This document shows, piece by piece, positions 1 through 7,480 of a stretch of DNA of 17,259 bases. The stretch's first letter is position 1; every line of letters begins with the position of its first letter. The translations under genes were made by a program, and so were the position numbers. Where the stretch lies: NCBI GenBank assembly GCA_947450745.1, contig CANFYD010000019.1:1-17259 (forward strand), given 5' to 3'. Source of the DNA: Burkholderiales bacterium (GTDB lineage Bacteria > Pseudomonadota > Gammaproteobacteria > Burkholderiales > Burkholderiaceae_C). A model generated the notes under the pieces. That model ran no database searches and had not been told where the DNA came from. It saw only the letters and a program-made list of their open reading frames with translations.

Positions 1-554
1 GGGTGATTCGGTATGGCGAAATTGACGGTATTGGTGCCGGGGTTGACCGCATTGGCGCGCTGTGCCGAAATATTCCAGCCTTCGCCTTTGTACATATAAG
101 TGATGGTGCCGTCGCTGCGCACCGTGCCGATACCGCCGGTGCCGATGGCCACCATTGAGGCCACACCGGTGTGAATAAAGGGGTCGGCGAGCAGTTGTGC
201 TTCGATATACCCGGCCACATAGTCGCGCCCGAGTGACACCTTGCCCCACGGGCCTTCCATGCCCAAGATCGATTGGCCCTGAAAAACTCGGATGCCGTTT
301 TGCTCACCACTGTCTGATTTGAAGCGTGATTCCAGCGCAAAGAAGGCGTTCATCCCGCCACCCAGATCCTCCTTGCCGCGCACACCCCAGCGGCTTTGCG
401 CGCCTTCATCCAAGCGCTGGATGTCTTCACCGATTTTCTTCACATAGGCCGAATTGACGAAGCCGAAAAAAGTTAATGAGGACTGCGCTGCAGATAGTCC
501 TGAGAAACAGCCCAGAACTGCAGCTGCAATAATCGCTTGGCGAGTGAATAACAT
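1..554 (-). CDS. Gram-negative trimeric porin, 3' part cut by window edge
   Basis: This is the N-terminal 184 residues of an outer-membrane general porin of the Neisseria/Burkholderia type, which would let small solutes diffuse into the periplasm. The start is the ATG at 554-552, preceded by a very strong AGGAGGA ribosome site at 559-565. Residues 1-23 (MLFTRQAIIAAAVLGC... ending SAA) form a signal peptide. The mature protein opens with a first beta strand (LTFFGFVNSAYV). It is followed by the family hallmark RWGVRGKEDLGGGMNAFFAL and by a GRDYVAGY segment typical of the early barrel and constriction-loop region. The reading frame stays open to base 1, so the rest of the barrel (usually about 350 residues in total) lies outside. 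It lies 85 bp downstream of the Bug binding-protein gene on the same strand, and the two may be co-transcribed. Family assignment is firm; substrate is unknown. Confidence 0.88.
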   Translation of the reverse strand, partial: MLFTRQAIIAAAVLGCFSGLSAAQSSLTFFGFVNSAYVKKIGEDIQRLDEGAQSRWGVRGKEDLGGGMNAFFALESRFKSDSGEQNGIRVFQGQSILGMEGPWGKVSLGRDYVAGYIEAQLLADPFIHTGVASMVAIGTGGIGTVRSDGTITYMYKGEGWNISAQRANAVNPGTNTVNFAIPNH

Positions 555-558
555 GTCG

Positions 559-565
559 TCCTCCT
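559..565 (-). promoter_or_regulatory. Strong Shine-Dalgarno of the porin gene
   Basis: On the minus strand this reads AGGAGGA, with the AGGAGG core 5 nt before the porin ATG. It is the best ribosome site in the window and fixes the porin start. Just upstream are a 12-bp AT palindrome (ATTTATATAAAT, 569-580) and a 6-bp hairpin (ACTCGC/GCGAGT, 598-603 with 609-614). The hairpin has no U-run on the minus strand, so I do not call it a terminator. Confidence 0.8.
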
Positions 566-639
566 ATTATTTATATAAATACAGCATGGCGCTGCCGACT
601 CGCTGGCTGCGAGTTATTAATTTCGAACCGAATCTAGGT

Positions 640-1650
640 TTACTCTGGCTGAATACCCGCGGCGCGGATGATGCGGCCCCAGGCCGTGGCTTCTTTGGCT
701 TGGAATTGGGTCAATTCACCGAGCGGCTGCAGAAACTCGAAGGTGCCCCAAGCGTGATAAGCGGCCTTCACCTCTTGGGCCTGCACGGCCCGGCTGAGCA
801 GGCTGTGCAGTTTGGCAACCACCGGTGCCGGAGCATGGGCGGGCAAGTAAGCTCCCAGCCAAAAGCCGATGTCCATGCCTTTGACGCCCGCCTCTTCAAA
901 CGTGGGCAGTTCCGGCGCAAAGGGGCTGCGCTTGAGGTCGGTCACGCCGATGGCGCGCAAGCGGCCCGAGGTGACGTGGGGCCAAGCCGAGTAGTCGGTG
1001 AACATCATGTCGATCTGCCCGCTGACCAGGTCGGGCAGGGCGGCGTTGCCGCTGCGGTAGGGCACGCCCAGCACCTTGATGCCCTGCGATTGCTGCAGCA
1101 CCTCGACCGGCAAACGGCCGGTGATGCTGGTGTAGCCGAACGAATATTTGTCCGGGTTCTTGCGCAACAGTTGCAGCAACTCGGTCACATTGCTGACCGG
1201 TAATTTCTGCGCGTTGATGTAGAGATACATCGGCCCCTTGGCCAGCGTCGTCACCGGGGTGAAGTCAGCCACCGGGTCATAAGCCAGTTTCTTGAACACA
1301 TACGGGTTGCCGGTGAAAGCGACGTTGCCGGTGATCAGCACGGTGTAGCCGTCCGACGGTGCGCGTGCTACGGCTTGGGCTGCCAGCACGGAGCCGGCAC
1401 CGGGCTTGTTGTCCACAATCGTTGTCACCCCCGTGTCCCTGGCAATCTCGCGCGCGATGGCACGGACAAAAACATCAGGACCGGCACCGGCGGTGAACGG
1501 CACCACAAAGGTGATCAATTTGGCCGGATACGGTTGTGCCGAAGCGCTGAGCGCGGCCGCGAGACCCAGTCCCAGTCCAGCAGTTAGTTGGCGCAGCGTG
1601 CGGCAGCGTAATAAGAAGCGTTTCGGTGTTGAAGTGAGTTCTTCAGTCAT
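640..1650 (-). CDS. Bug/TctC-family periplasmic solute-binding protein
   Basis: A 336-residue tripartite tricarboxylate transporter substrate receptor of the Bug family, which is hugely expanded in Burkholderiales. These proteins bind carboxylates or similar small anions in the periplasm. A signal peptide covers about residues 1-38 (hydrophobic LTAGLGLGLAAALSASA, then QPYPAKLI). The typical first-domain sequence follows: ITFVVPFTAGAGPDVFVRAIA, then VDNKPGAGSVLAAQAVARAP with DGYT. Both are ligand-loop motifs of the family. The C-terminal part holds LPDLVSGQIDMMF and LPTFEEAGVKG, also family hallmarks. Length is normal. No TctA or TctB membrane gene is adjacent, so it is an orphan receptor in this window; its neighbour is a porin. 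The ATG at 1650 has no clear Shine-Dalgarno. Family is certain, ligand unknown. Confidence 0.93.
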   Translation of the reverse strand: MTEELTSTPKRFLLRCRTLRQLTAGLGLGLAAALSASAQPYPAKLITFVVPFTAGAGPDVFVRAIAREIARDTGVTTIVDNKPGAGSVLAAQAVARAPSDGYTVLITGNVAFTGNPYVFKKLAYDPVADFTPVTTLAKGPMYLYINAQKLPVSNVTELLQLLRKNPDKYSFGYTSITGRLPVEVLQQSQGIKVLGVPYRSGNAALPDLVSGQIDMMFTDYSAWPHVTSGRLRAIGVTDLKRSPFAPELPTFEEAGVKGMDIGFWLGAYLPAHAPAPVVAKLHSLLSRAVQAQEVKAAYHAWGTFEFLQPLGELTQFQAKEATAWGRIIRAAGIQPE

Positions 1651-2190
1651 TTTGTTTTTGAAATTAACTTTGATGTTCGAATGCTAATTTCTTAATTAAA
1701 CATATTTTCTGGTGAAAACCCGCGTTTTGCACAAAGTATTTTTTGTGGATTTTCTTTGGTATTAAAATTTCTTTTAAAATCAGTGCTTTGAGTTGATTTC
1801 GTTACGGAATTTATCTCATCGATAGAAATATAATCTGATCGATAGATTTATTTGTTGATTTATTGATGGATGCGTTCAATCCAGGGCTGCGGCTGCCAGA
1901 AGTTTATTATTTTTAGATCAATTAATAAAAATTAAAATCACAGCGACTGGATTTGAATGAGCGGAGTCACGGAAATGTATGCCGGTCAAGCGGAGCTCTG
2001 AGTGCGCAGTCACTCGGCGCAGCGCTGCCTTGACACCGCCCAGCCACCGCTGCCGACTCGATATTTCATCTTCGCGTGGGGCGTACTTGCGATCAATCTG
2101 TCTCCAGAAAATCCATCTGGCAGCAGGGTGACGCTAGAGCATGTAAAGTAAATTTTTAAAAATAAATGCGTCTACAGCTTTAGATCAACC
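1651..2190. other. Divergent AT-rich intergenic region (540 bp)
   Basis: No gene is visible between the minus-strand Bug gene and the plus-strand cytochrome c gene. The left half (about 1651-1950) is strongly AT-rich compared with the rest of the window and carries a tandem operator-like repeat at 1811-1848. The right half (about 1950-2130) returns to mixed composition and has only short hairpins, such as GAGTG/CACTC near 2000 and CCAGA/TCTGG near 2105-2120. A 12-bp AT palindrome (ATTTTTAAAAAT, 2152-2163) lies about 30 bp before the cytochrome start and could belong to its promoter. No convincing -35/-10 pair was found. Confidence 0.6.
1812..1848. promoter_or_regulatory. Two 17-bp near-palindromes, 20 bp apart; putative operators
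   Basis: Site 1 (1812-1828) is TATCT-CATCGAT-AGAAA. Site 2 (1832-1848) is AATCT-GATCGAT-AGATT, a perfect 5-bp inverted repeat around GATCGAT. The shared 9-mer ATCGATAGA recurs exactly 20 bp apart (1818-1826 and 1838-1846), about two helical turns, which would place two dimers on the same DNA face. The sites lie about 165 bp before the Bug gene start and about 345 bp before the cytochrome start. No regulator gene is in the window, so the binding protein is unknown. The structure is directly visible; the operator function is inference. Confidence 0.45.
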
Positions 2191-2631
2191 ATGAATTCAC
2201 ATAGAAAAATATCCAACTGTTCAATTGCTGCACCGCAGATATTTCGGCGCTTTTGGATTGGCTTGGCTCTAGCAAGCCAGTTGCCGCTGGCTTTCGCAGC
2301 GGGCGATGTCGTGGCCGGCAAGGCGCTGTTTTCGAGTTTGACGTGCGCTTCTTGCCACGCGGTGGGGCAGGGTGCTGGCGCTGGCTTCGGGCCGCAACTC
2401 AATGGCATTTTTGGGCGTACGGCAGGCAGCACGACGGACTACAAAGCGCGCTACTCGGATGCCATGAAGAAATCTGGCATTGTCTGGTCCGAGCAATCGT
2501 TGACCAAATTCATCAACTCGCCGAGCAAGCTCGTGCCCGGCACGAACATGAGTTTCTGGGGTGTCAGTGACGAAAAGAAAGTCGCCAATTTGCTGGCGTA
2601 TTTGCGCAGCCTGCCTAGCGACCCCAAATGA
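2191..2631 (+). CDS. Monohaem class I cytochrome c, periplasmic
   Basis: A 146-residue exported electron carrier. A long signal peptide ends near residue 36 (RRFWIGLALASQLPLAFA, then AGD). The mature domain of about 110 residues has the haem-binding CASCH at 52-56, the class I segment FGPQLNGIFGRTAG (66-79), and the distal Met ligand in PGTNMSFWGV (Met120). This pattern matches the c2/c550-like family often annotated simply as cytochrome c family protein. The ATG at 2191 has only a weak ribosome site. It is the only plus-strand gene here and lies alone, transcribed away from the Bug gene and towards the end of the cobalamin operon. No oxidase or reductase partner is adjacent, so its redox partner cannot be named. 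Confidence 0.93.
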   Translation: MNSHRKISNCSIAAPQIFRRFWIGLALASQLPLAFAAGDVVAGKALFSSLTCASCHAVGQGAGAGFGPQLNGIFGRTAGSTTDYKARYSDAMKKSGIVWSEQSLTKFINSPSKLVPGTNMSFWGVSDEKKVANLLAYLRSLPSDPK

Positions 2632-2903
2632 ATTACTCGGTCGCCGTGCGGGTTACGTCATCAGCAACCCGTTCGTGCTGAACCCGTCGCCGATTTCGAT
2701 TTTCAATAGTTGCGCCATTTGCGCCTTCTACGCCACCTGCGGATAGGTTTTCAGAGTTTTCGCCGAAGTGATGGTGCTTTATCTGCAAATTCATCCGCAG
2801 ATTCATCCGCAGTTGGCGCAGATGGACGCAGATTGAAAACAATGCGACTGTCGATCTCCTACGCTTGATCGGCTCGGACTGCCGGCACCCCCACCCCGCC
2901 TGC
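2632..2903. other. Convergent intergenic region with no gene
   Basis: This stretch separates the 3' ends of the cytochrome gene and of cobT, so a bidirectional terminator would be expected. The only candidate is a 6-bp hairpin (CGGGTT 2649-2654 with AACCCG 2666-2671, 11-nt loop) without a T-run, which is weak. The rest contains the degenerate CTGCG repeat at 2781-2834. The small open frame across 2633-2842 on the minus strand looks like a read-through of that repeat, not a gene. Confidence 0.6.
2781..2834 (-). repeat. Degenerate CTGCGGATGAAT-type direct repeat
   Basis: The 12-mer ATTCATCCGCAG occurs twice back to back (2789-2800 and 2801-2812). Degenerate versions flank it on both sides (ATCTGCAA at 2781, TTGGCGCAG at 2813-2821, ATGGACGCAG at 2822-2831). 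Read on the minus strand it is a run of ATCTGCG-like units. From memory, similar ATCTGCG/CTGCGGAT tandem motifs are scattered in many environmental bacterial genomes, often between genes. I infer that this is a relic of such a family. The repeat is directly visible; its origin is not shown here. Confidence 0.6.
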
Positions 2904-3965
2904 TTATTTCTCGCTCACCCCCGCCGAGGCAAAGCTGGCCATGTCGGCCAGCAGGTGGCAGGCGGATTGCAGCAGCGGCCAGGCGAGTGCGGCGCCGGAG
3001 CCTTCGCCCAGGCGCAGGCCGAGGTCGAGCAGGGGCTGGGCCTGCAGGGCTTCGAGCATCAGTTGATGGCCCAGCTCGTTCGAGCGGTGGGCGAACACAC
3101 AGCGTTCCAGCACGGCCGGTTGCAGTCGGGCGGCCACCAGCACGGCCGCGCCGGTGATGAAGCCGTCGACCAGGATGACGCGGCGCTCCAGGGCGGCTTG
3201 CAGCACCGCGCCCACCATCATCGCGATCTCGAAACCCCCGAAGGCGGCCAGTGCCGCCAGCGGGGTGTGGGCATCGGCATGCTGCTGCAAGACGGCGGCC
3301 AGAATGGTGGTCTTGCGCTGCAAGGCGGCGTCGTCGAGGCCGGTGCCGCGCCCGCTGCACTGCGCAATGTCCAGGTCTTCCGGCCGCGCCAGTCGTGCCA
3401 GTCGTGCCAATCGCGCCAAGAGCAGCGCCGCGCTGGACGTGTTGCCTATGCCCATTTCGCCCAGCAGCAGGACGTTGCCGGGGCGCTGCGTCAGCAGGTT
3501 TCTGCCGCTGCTGATGGCGGCTGCGCATTGCTCGGCGCTCATCGCCGGCTGAGTGCTGGCGTCCTGCGTGCCGTGGCCGATCTTGGCGATGATCAGCCCG
3601 GCGCGCGGCGCAAAGTCATGCGCCACGCCGGCGTCCACCACCGTCAGCGCCAGACCATGCTGGCGCGCCAACACGCTGACCGCCGCGCCGCCGGCCAGAA
3701 AGTTCTCCACCATCTGCCAGGTCACATCGCTCGGGTAGGCCGACACGCCGCGCGCAGCCAGCCCGTGGTCGCCGGCAAAAACCATCAGCTGCGGCTCGTT
3801 CAAGGTGGGTGTTTCGCTGCCCAGAATCAGGCCCAGGCGCAGCATCAGCGCTTCGAGTTGGCCCAGCGCGCCGAGCGGCTTGGTCTTGCCGTCGATGCGC
3901 TGTTGCAGCGCGGCGGCCAGGGCCGGGTCATCCAGCGTCGGAATGGTGGGGATCAACGGTGTCAT
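2904..3965 (-). CDS. cobT: Nicotinate-nucleotide-dimethylbenzimidazole phosphoribosyltransferase
   Basis: A 353-residue cytoplasmic enzyme that transfers phosphoribose from nicotinate mononucleotide to the lower-ligand base, giving alpha-ribazole phosphate for the cobalamin nucleotide loop. Visible family features are KTKPLGALGQLE (27-38), the VFAGDHGLAARGVSAYP segment (62-78), GEMGIGNTSSAALL (169-182), the C-terminal GFITGAAVLVA region, and GEGSGAALAWPL (320-331) with the catalytic Glu321. Length is normal. It is the last gene of the cobalamin series, 10 bp after cobQ, with ATG at 3965. One oddity is an in-frame (Leu-Ala-Arg)x4 tandem repeat at residues 183-194, in a loop that varies in the family. 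cobS, often found next to cobT, does not follow. Confidence 0.96.
   Translation of the reverse strand: MTPLIPTIPTLDDPALAAALQQRIDGKTKPLGALGQLEALMLRLGLILGSETPTLNEPQLMVFAGDHGLAARGVSAYPSDVTWQMVENFLAGGAAVSVLARQHGLALTVVDAGVAHDFAPRAGLIIAKIGHGTQDASTQPAMSAEQCAAAISSGRNLLTQRPGNVLLLGEMGIGNTSSAALLLARLARLARLARPEDLDIAQCSGRGTGLDDAALQRKTTILAAVLQQHADAHTPLAALAAFGGFEIAMMVGAVLQAALERRVILVDGFITGAAVLVAARLQPAVLERCVFAHRSNELGHQLMLEALQAQPLLDLGLRLGEGSGAALAWPLLQSACHLLADMASFASAGVSEK
3384..3419 (-). repeat. In-frame 9-bp repeat in cobT encoding (LAR)x4
   Basis: Four successive Leu-Ala-Arg triplets (residues 183-194 of CobT) are encoded by near-identical 9-bp units reading CTGGCACGA-like on the minus strand. The repeat follows the conserved GEMGIGNTSSAALL motif. 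Near-identity between units points to recent slippage expansion. A unit change stays in frame and adds or removes three residues. Confidence 0.85.
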
Positions 3966-3975
3966 CGGGATGGGC

Positions 3976-5511
3976 TCAGGTAGGTTGTGCTGTTGAAACG
4001 GCTGTTGGAACGGCTGTCAGGACTGTCGGCTCCAGCAGACTGAGGAGAAAGCCGGGCTCGAAGTAGCGGTCGATGTAGTCGGCCAAGCCGTCGAACACGC
4101 TGTCGAGGCTGGGGGCCGAGGTGCCAAACAGCGCCTGCATCACGCTGTGCTGCTCGAACAAGCCATGCGCATACCAGCCCAGCACGCTGCCTTGCTGCCA
4201 GCCAATCGGGTCGCCGTCCTCACCGCGCAAAGACACGGCGGCGGTGGCCAGCGATGGATGCTGAACGGTGCGGCCATGGCGAATCTCGTAGCCGGCCGCG
4301 CTGACACCGCTCAGCGGGCCCCAAGGTGCGGCCAACGTCTCGAAGCGGACGGTGGTCGGGCGCAGCAGCTTGGTCTGCGCGAACTGCGTCACCAGCGGCA
4401 GCAGGCCCAGGCCCGGCGCGTTGCCGTCCAGGCCATGCGGGTCGAGCAGGCTTTCGCCCAGCATTTGCAGGCCGCCGCAAATGCCCAGCACCGGCCGGCC
4501 GGCGGCCGCATGTTGGGCGATGGCCAGGTCGAGCTTTCGCGTCCGCAGCCAGGCCAAGTCGGACGCCACCGCTTTGGAGCCGGGCAGGATGATCCAGTCG
4601 GCCGCCCCCAACTGCGCCATATGCGCCAATTGCGCCGGCTCGCGCACCCAGCTCAGGCGCACGCCGGGCAGGCCGCGCAGCGGCTGGAACTCATCCAGAT
4701 TGGACAGATGCGGGTAGGCGACGATGGCGATGTTCAGCACGCCGTTTGCTGCCGGGCCGGCGGCGCTGCTCGTATCGTCAAACACGCCGTCTTCTTCCGG
4801 CAGCCCGTGGCCGCGCCACATCGGCAGCACCGCCACCGTGGGCACGCCGGTCAGCGCTTGCAATTGCGCCGGGCCGGGGGCCAGCAGCGCTGCGTCGCCG
4901 CGAAAGCGGTTCAACACATAACCGCGAATCAAGGCGCGTTCATCGGCGGGCAGCAGTTGGTGGGTGCCGAACAGGTGAGCAAACGCGCCGCCGCGGTCGA
5001 TGTCGGTGACCAGCAGGCAGGCCGCTTGCACCTCCAGCGCGGTGCGCATATTGACGTAGTCGCTGCTGTGCAGATTGATCTCGGCGGGCGAGCCGGCCCC
5101 TTCGATGACGACGACATCGTTCTCCGCCATCAGCTCGTGCAGGGCGGTGCGGGCGGTGGGCCAGAGCTTTTCGCTGCGCTCACGCCAAGCCATCGTGCTG
5201 AGCTCCCGGCTGACTTCGCCCAGCAACACCACTTGGCTGGCGGTGTCCGCCTCGGGCTTCAGCAGCACCGGGTTCATGCGCACCTCGGGCACACGGCGGG
5301 CCGCCAGCGCTTGAAAGTACTGGGCCGAGCCGATCTCGCCCATCTTGCCGTCAAGACCTGGGACGACGCGGGCGTTGTTGCTCATGTTCTGGGCTTTGAA
5401 CGGCGCCACTTTCAAGCCCTGGCGGGCGTACCAACGGCACAGCGCGGTGGCCAGCCAACTTTTGCCCGCTCCGCTGGTTGTGCCCAGCACCATCACGGCT
5501 TTTGCAGTCAT
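3976..5511 (-). CDS. cobQ: Glutamine-dependent adenosylcobyric acid synthase
   Basis: A 511-residue cobyric acid synthase (CobQ/CbiP) that amidates side chains b, d, e and g of adenosylcobyrinic a,c-diamide using glutamine and ATP. The N-terminal dethiobiotin-synthetase-like domain has the P-loop GTTSGAGKS (10-18), then FKAQNMSNNARV and IEGAGSPAEINL (136-147). The C-terminal amidotransferase domain has VLGICGGLQMLG with nucleophile Cys345, and WYAHGLFE with His449. I chose the ATG at 5511 because it overlaps the stop of the upstream gene (ATGA), has AAGGAT just upstream, and gives the family N-terminus. An in-frame upstream ATG at 5613 adds 34 unrelated residues. The last 15 residues (TVLTAVPTAVSTAQPT-like) are low-complexity, encoded by a short tandem repeat near 3988-4026. 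Confidence 0.96.
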   Translation of the reverse strand: MTAKAVMVLGTTSGAGKSWLATALCRWYARQGLKVAPFKAQNMSNNARVVPGLDGKMGEIGSAQYFQALAARRVPEVRMNPVLLKPEADTASQVVLLGEVSRELSTMAWRERSEKLWPTARTALHELMAENDVVVIEGAGSPAEINLHSSDYVNMRTALEVQAACLLVTDIDRGGAFAHLFGTHQLLPADERALIRGYVLNRFRGDAALLAPGPAQLQALTGVPTVAVLPMWRGHGLPEEDGVFDDTSSAAGPAANGVLNIAIVAYPHLSNLDEFQPLRGLPGVRLSWVREPAQLAHMAQLGAADWIILPGSKAVASDLAWLRTRKLDLAIAQHAAAGRPVLGICGGLQMLGESLLDPHGLDGNAPGLGLLPLVTQFAQTKLLRPTTVRFETLAAPWGPLSGVSAAGYEIRHGRTVQHPSLATAAVSLRGEDGDPIGWQQGSVLGWYAHGLFEQHSVMQALFGTSAPSLDSVFDGLADYIDRYFEPGFLLSLLEPTVLTAVPTAVSTAQPT

Positions 5512-6548
5512 TTTGAGAATCCTTGTGTGATTGCTGTCTGTGTGCTCAATGTCGTCAGCGCCTTCAGCAGCGCTTGTTGGGCCGGCGGCGTCAGCGTGGC
5601 GATGCGCATCCAACCGGGCAGGCCAAATGATTCCGCATCGCGCAGCTTGATGCCGTGCGCGCGCAGGCCCTCAATGGACTGCGGCGGCGGTTGGGCCAGC
5701 CAGAACGGCGTGCAACTGCCCCGTTGCCGCCAGCCCAAACCGTCCAGCAGCGCGCGTTGCTGGGCTGACCAGACGCGCAACTGCGCGCGCGACTCGGCCA
5801 GCCAGTCGAGCGTTGCAGCGTCGTGCCAATGCATCAGCAGGGCCTGACCCTCGGCGGACAACACCCAACTGGCGGCCAGCGTCAGCAGCCGCGCCCAGGT
5901 GTCGTCTGGCGCGGGTGCTACCAGATAAGCCGCGCGCACGCCGGTCAGGCCCAGCGCCTTGTTCGGGCAATGCAGTTGCCAGCAGCTTGGCGGCAACGCG
6001 ACAGCCTCGCCGTCCAGCCGCAGCGGTTCATAAGCCAGGTCGATCACCACGATGGATGGGCCTGCGGCTGTTGCTGTTGCTGCTGCGGCGATGCGAGCCA
6101 GCGCGGCGCTGTCCAAACGCGTGCCGCTCGGGTTGCAGGGCTGGCACAGCCAGATCAGGGCCGGCCGGCCGTGCAGCAACTCTTGCCAGACGGTGTAGCA
6201 GTGCACGCTCAGCCCCAAGGCTTCGGCGGCGGCCGCGTAATCCCCAAAACCGGGTTGCGGCACCCAGACCTCGCGCAGGCCTTGCAGCAGCGCGGCCAGC
6301 GTCAGCCGCCGTATCGCCTCGGCACCGCCGGCTGCCGGCAAGATCTGCTCCGGCGGCACCGCATGGGCGGCGGCCAGCTGCTCGCGCAGCGCCCGGTAGT
6401 GCGGGTCCGGGTAGCGCTGGCGGTCGGCTTGTTGCACGGCCCGCCACAGCGCTGGCGGCGGCCCCAGCGGGTTGGCATTGGTCGAGAAATCATGCACGAC
6501 CCAAGGCCCGCTGTCGGTGCCGCCGTGCAGTGGCAAGGTCGGTATCAC
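5508..6548 (-). CDS. cobC: PLP-dependent L-threonine-O-3-phosphate decarboxylase
   Basis: A 346-residue class I/II aminotransferase-fold enzyme, called CobD in Salmonella and CobC in Pseudomonas. It makes (R)-1-amino-2-propanol phosphate for the linker of the nucleotide loop. Visible features are HGG followed by DFSTNANPLGPP (family N-terminus), YPDPHYRALREQLA, QPCNPSGT (Asn139 near the cofactor), VVIDLAYEP (Asp170, Tyr173), and CPNKALGLTGVRAAYLV with the PLP Lys197 and Arg205. The start is a GTG at 6548 that overlaps the cbiB stop as GTGA; an in-frame ATG at 6602 would add 18 unlikely residues inside cbiB. The alanine-rich stretch (IAAAATATAA) before the Asp motif comes from a CTGTTG-type microsatellite near 6064-6085. 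Neighbours cbiB and cobQ agree with the role. Confidence 0.92.
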   Translation of the reverse strand: MIPTLPLHGGTDSGPWVVHDFSTNANPLGPPPALWRAVQQADRQRYPDPHYRALREQLAAAHAVPPEQILPAAGGAEAIRRLTLAALLQGLREVWVPQPGFGDYAAAAEALGLSVHCYTVWQELLHGRPALIWLCQPCNPSGTRLDSAALARIAAAATATAAGPSIVVIDLAYEPLRLDGEAVALPPSCWQLHCPNKALGLTGVRAAYLVAPAPDDTWARLLTLAASWVLSAEGQALLMHWHDAATLDWLAESRAQLRVWSAQQRALLDGLGWRQRGSCTPFWLAQPPPQSIEGLRAHGIKLRDAESFGLPGWMRIATLTPPAQQALLKALTTLSTQTAITQGFSK

Positions 6549-7480
6549 GCGATAGCCCTCAGCCCGACCGCAAAAGCGGCCAGAACAGCGGCGCTGGCCC
6601 ACAGGGCTTTGGCGGCCAGCTCGGCAGCAGCCAGCAAATGGGCCGCCGTGGGCGCAGCGCCGGCCCCGTTCAGCGTGTAAACACCGGGCTTGGCCAGCCG
6701 CACCTCAAGCCGCAGCGCCATCGCGGCCATCGGCCAGCCGCTGTTGGGCGACGGCGTGCGGCGCGCTTCCTGGCGCAATGCCGAGAGCAAACCGGGCCGC
6801 CAACCCAGCAGAGCCAGCGCGGTGAGTCGGGCGGGCAACCAGGACAGCACATCGTCGGCCATGGCTGCCCATTTACCGGCCCATTCCCACACGCCTCGAT
6901 AACCCCACATCGCATCGGCCGTGTTGGCGAAGCGGTAGACGGCCGCGCCCGGCAGACCCAGCAACGCGAACCAGAACAGCGGGGCCACGACCGAGTCGTT
7001 GAGGTTTTCGGCCAAGGTCTCAATCGCTGCTTCGCGCACTTGATCGGCGCTGAGTTGGCCGGTGTCGCGGCTGACCAATCGGGCCAACTGCGTGCGCCCT
7101 TGCTCCAGCGAGCGCCCCAGCGCCACCTCGACCGCCAGCACCTCGTCGCGCAGCATCGCCCAGGCCAGCAGCGGCTTCAGCAACAGGCCCAGCAGGGCAG
7201 CGCAGACGGCCCAGCGCCAGACCGAGCCCCGAGCTTGCAGCCAGGCGATCAGCCCGCTCTCCAGCGCCCAAGCCGCCCAGCCCAGCGCCAGCGAGCCCAC
7301 CAGCCACACCGCTGCGCCGCCCAAAAAGGCAAGGCCGGCCGGCCAGCCGCACAAGCGCTGGCCGAACAGACCCAGATAGCGGCCGATGCCGACCACCGGA
7401 TGCGCCCAACTGGGCGGCTCGCCCCAGCGCCGGTCAATCAGCAGCGCCAGCGCGATCACCACGGCCGGCAAGCCGATCAA
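6545..7480 (-). CDS. cbiB: Adenosylcobinamide-phosphate synthase, membrane protein
   Basis: A 311-residue integral membrane protein (CbiB; named CobD in Pseudomonas) that joins adenosylcobyric acid to aminopropanol phosphate. The family N-terminus is visible (LIDRRWGEPPSWAHPVVGIG, 15-34). So is the hallmark ESLAENLNDSVVAP-type segment (here ETLAENLNDSVVAPLFWF), followed by YRFANTADAMWGYR. Several hydrophobic segments fit about five membrane passes. The start is the TTG at 7480, overlapping the cobO stop as TTGA. No ATG lies near the N-terminal motif, and the position gives the expected length. It is translationally coupled to both neighbours and lies directly before its substrate partner, the threonine-phosphate decarboxylase gene. 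Confidence 0.94.
   Translation of the reverse strand: MIGLPAVVIALALLIDRRWGEPPSWAHPVVGIGRYLGLFGQRLCGWPAGLAFLGGAAVWLVGSLALGWAAWALESGLIAWLQARGSVWRWAVCAALLGLLLKPLLAWAMLRDEVLAVEVALGRSLEQGRTQLARLVSRDTGQLSADQVREAAIETLAENLNDSVVAPLFWFALLGLPGAAVYRFANTADAMWGYRGVWEWAGKWAAMADDVLSWLPARLTALALLGWRPGLLSALRQEARRTPSPNSGWPMAAMALRLEVRLAKPGVYTLNGAGAAPTAAHLLAAAELAAKALWASAAVLAAFAVGLRAIA

Noticed and set aside
454..1203. Plus-strand open frame of 249 codons over the porin start and Bug gene
   Set aside because: It runs antisense through the porin signal peptide and ribosome site and the conserved Bug C-terminus, with no family similarity.
2649..2671. Terminator after the cytochrome c gene
   Set aside because: The stem is only 6 bp with an 11-nt loop and no following T-run, too weak to report as a terminator.
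2633..2842. Small minus-strand open frame after the cytochrome gene
   Set aside because: Its N-terminal half is a translation of the CTGCG repeat, and there is no ribosome site.
5512..5613. N-terminal extension of CobQ from an ATG at 5613
   Set aside because: The 34 added residues do not resemble the family, while the ATG at 5511 overlaps the upstream stop and has a ribosome site.
4147..5847. Long plus-strand open frame of 566 codons opposite cobQ and cobC
   Set aside because: It is an antisense shadow in GC-rich DNA: rich in Arg/Gln/Ala/His with no family motif, while the minus strand encodes clear CobQ and CobC motifs.
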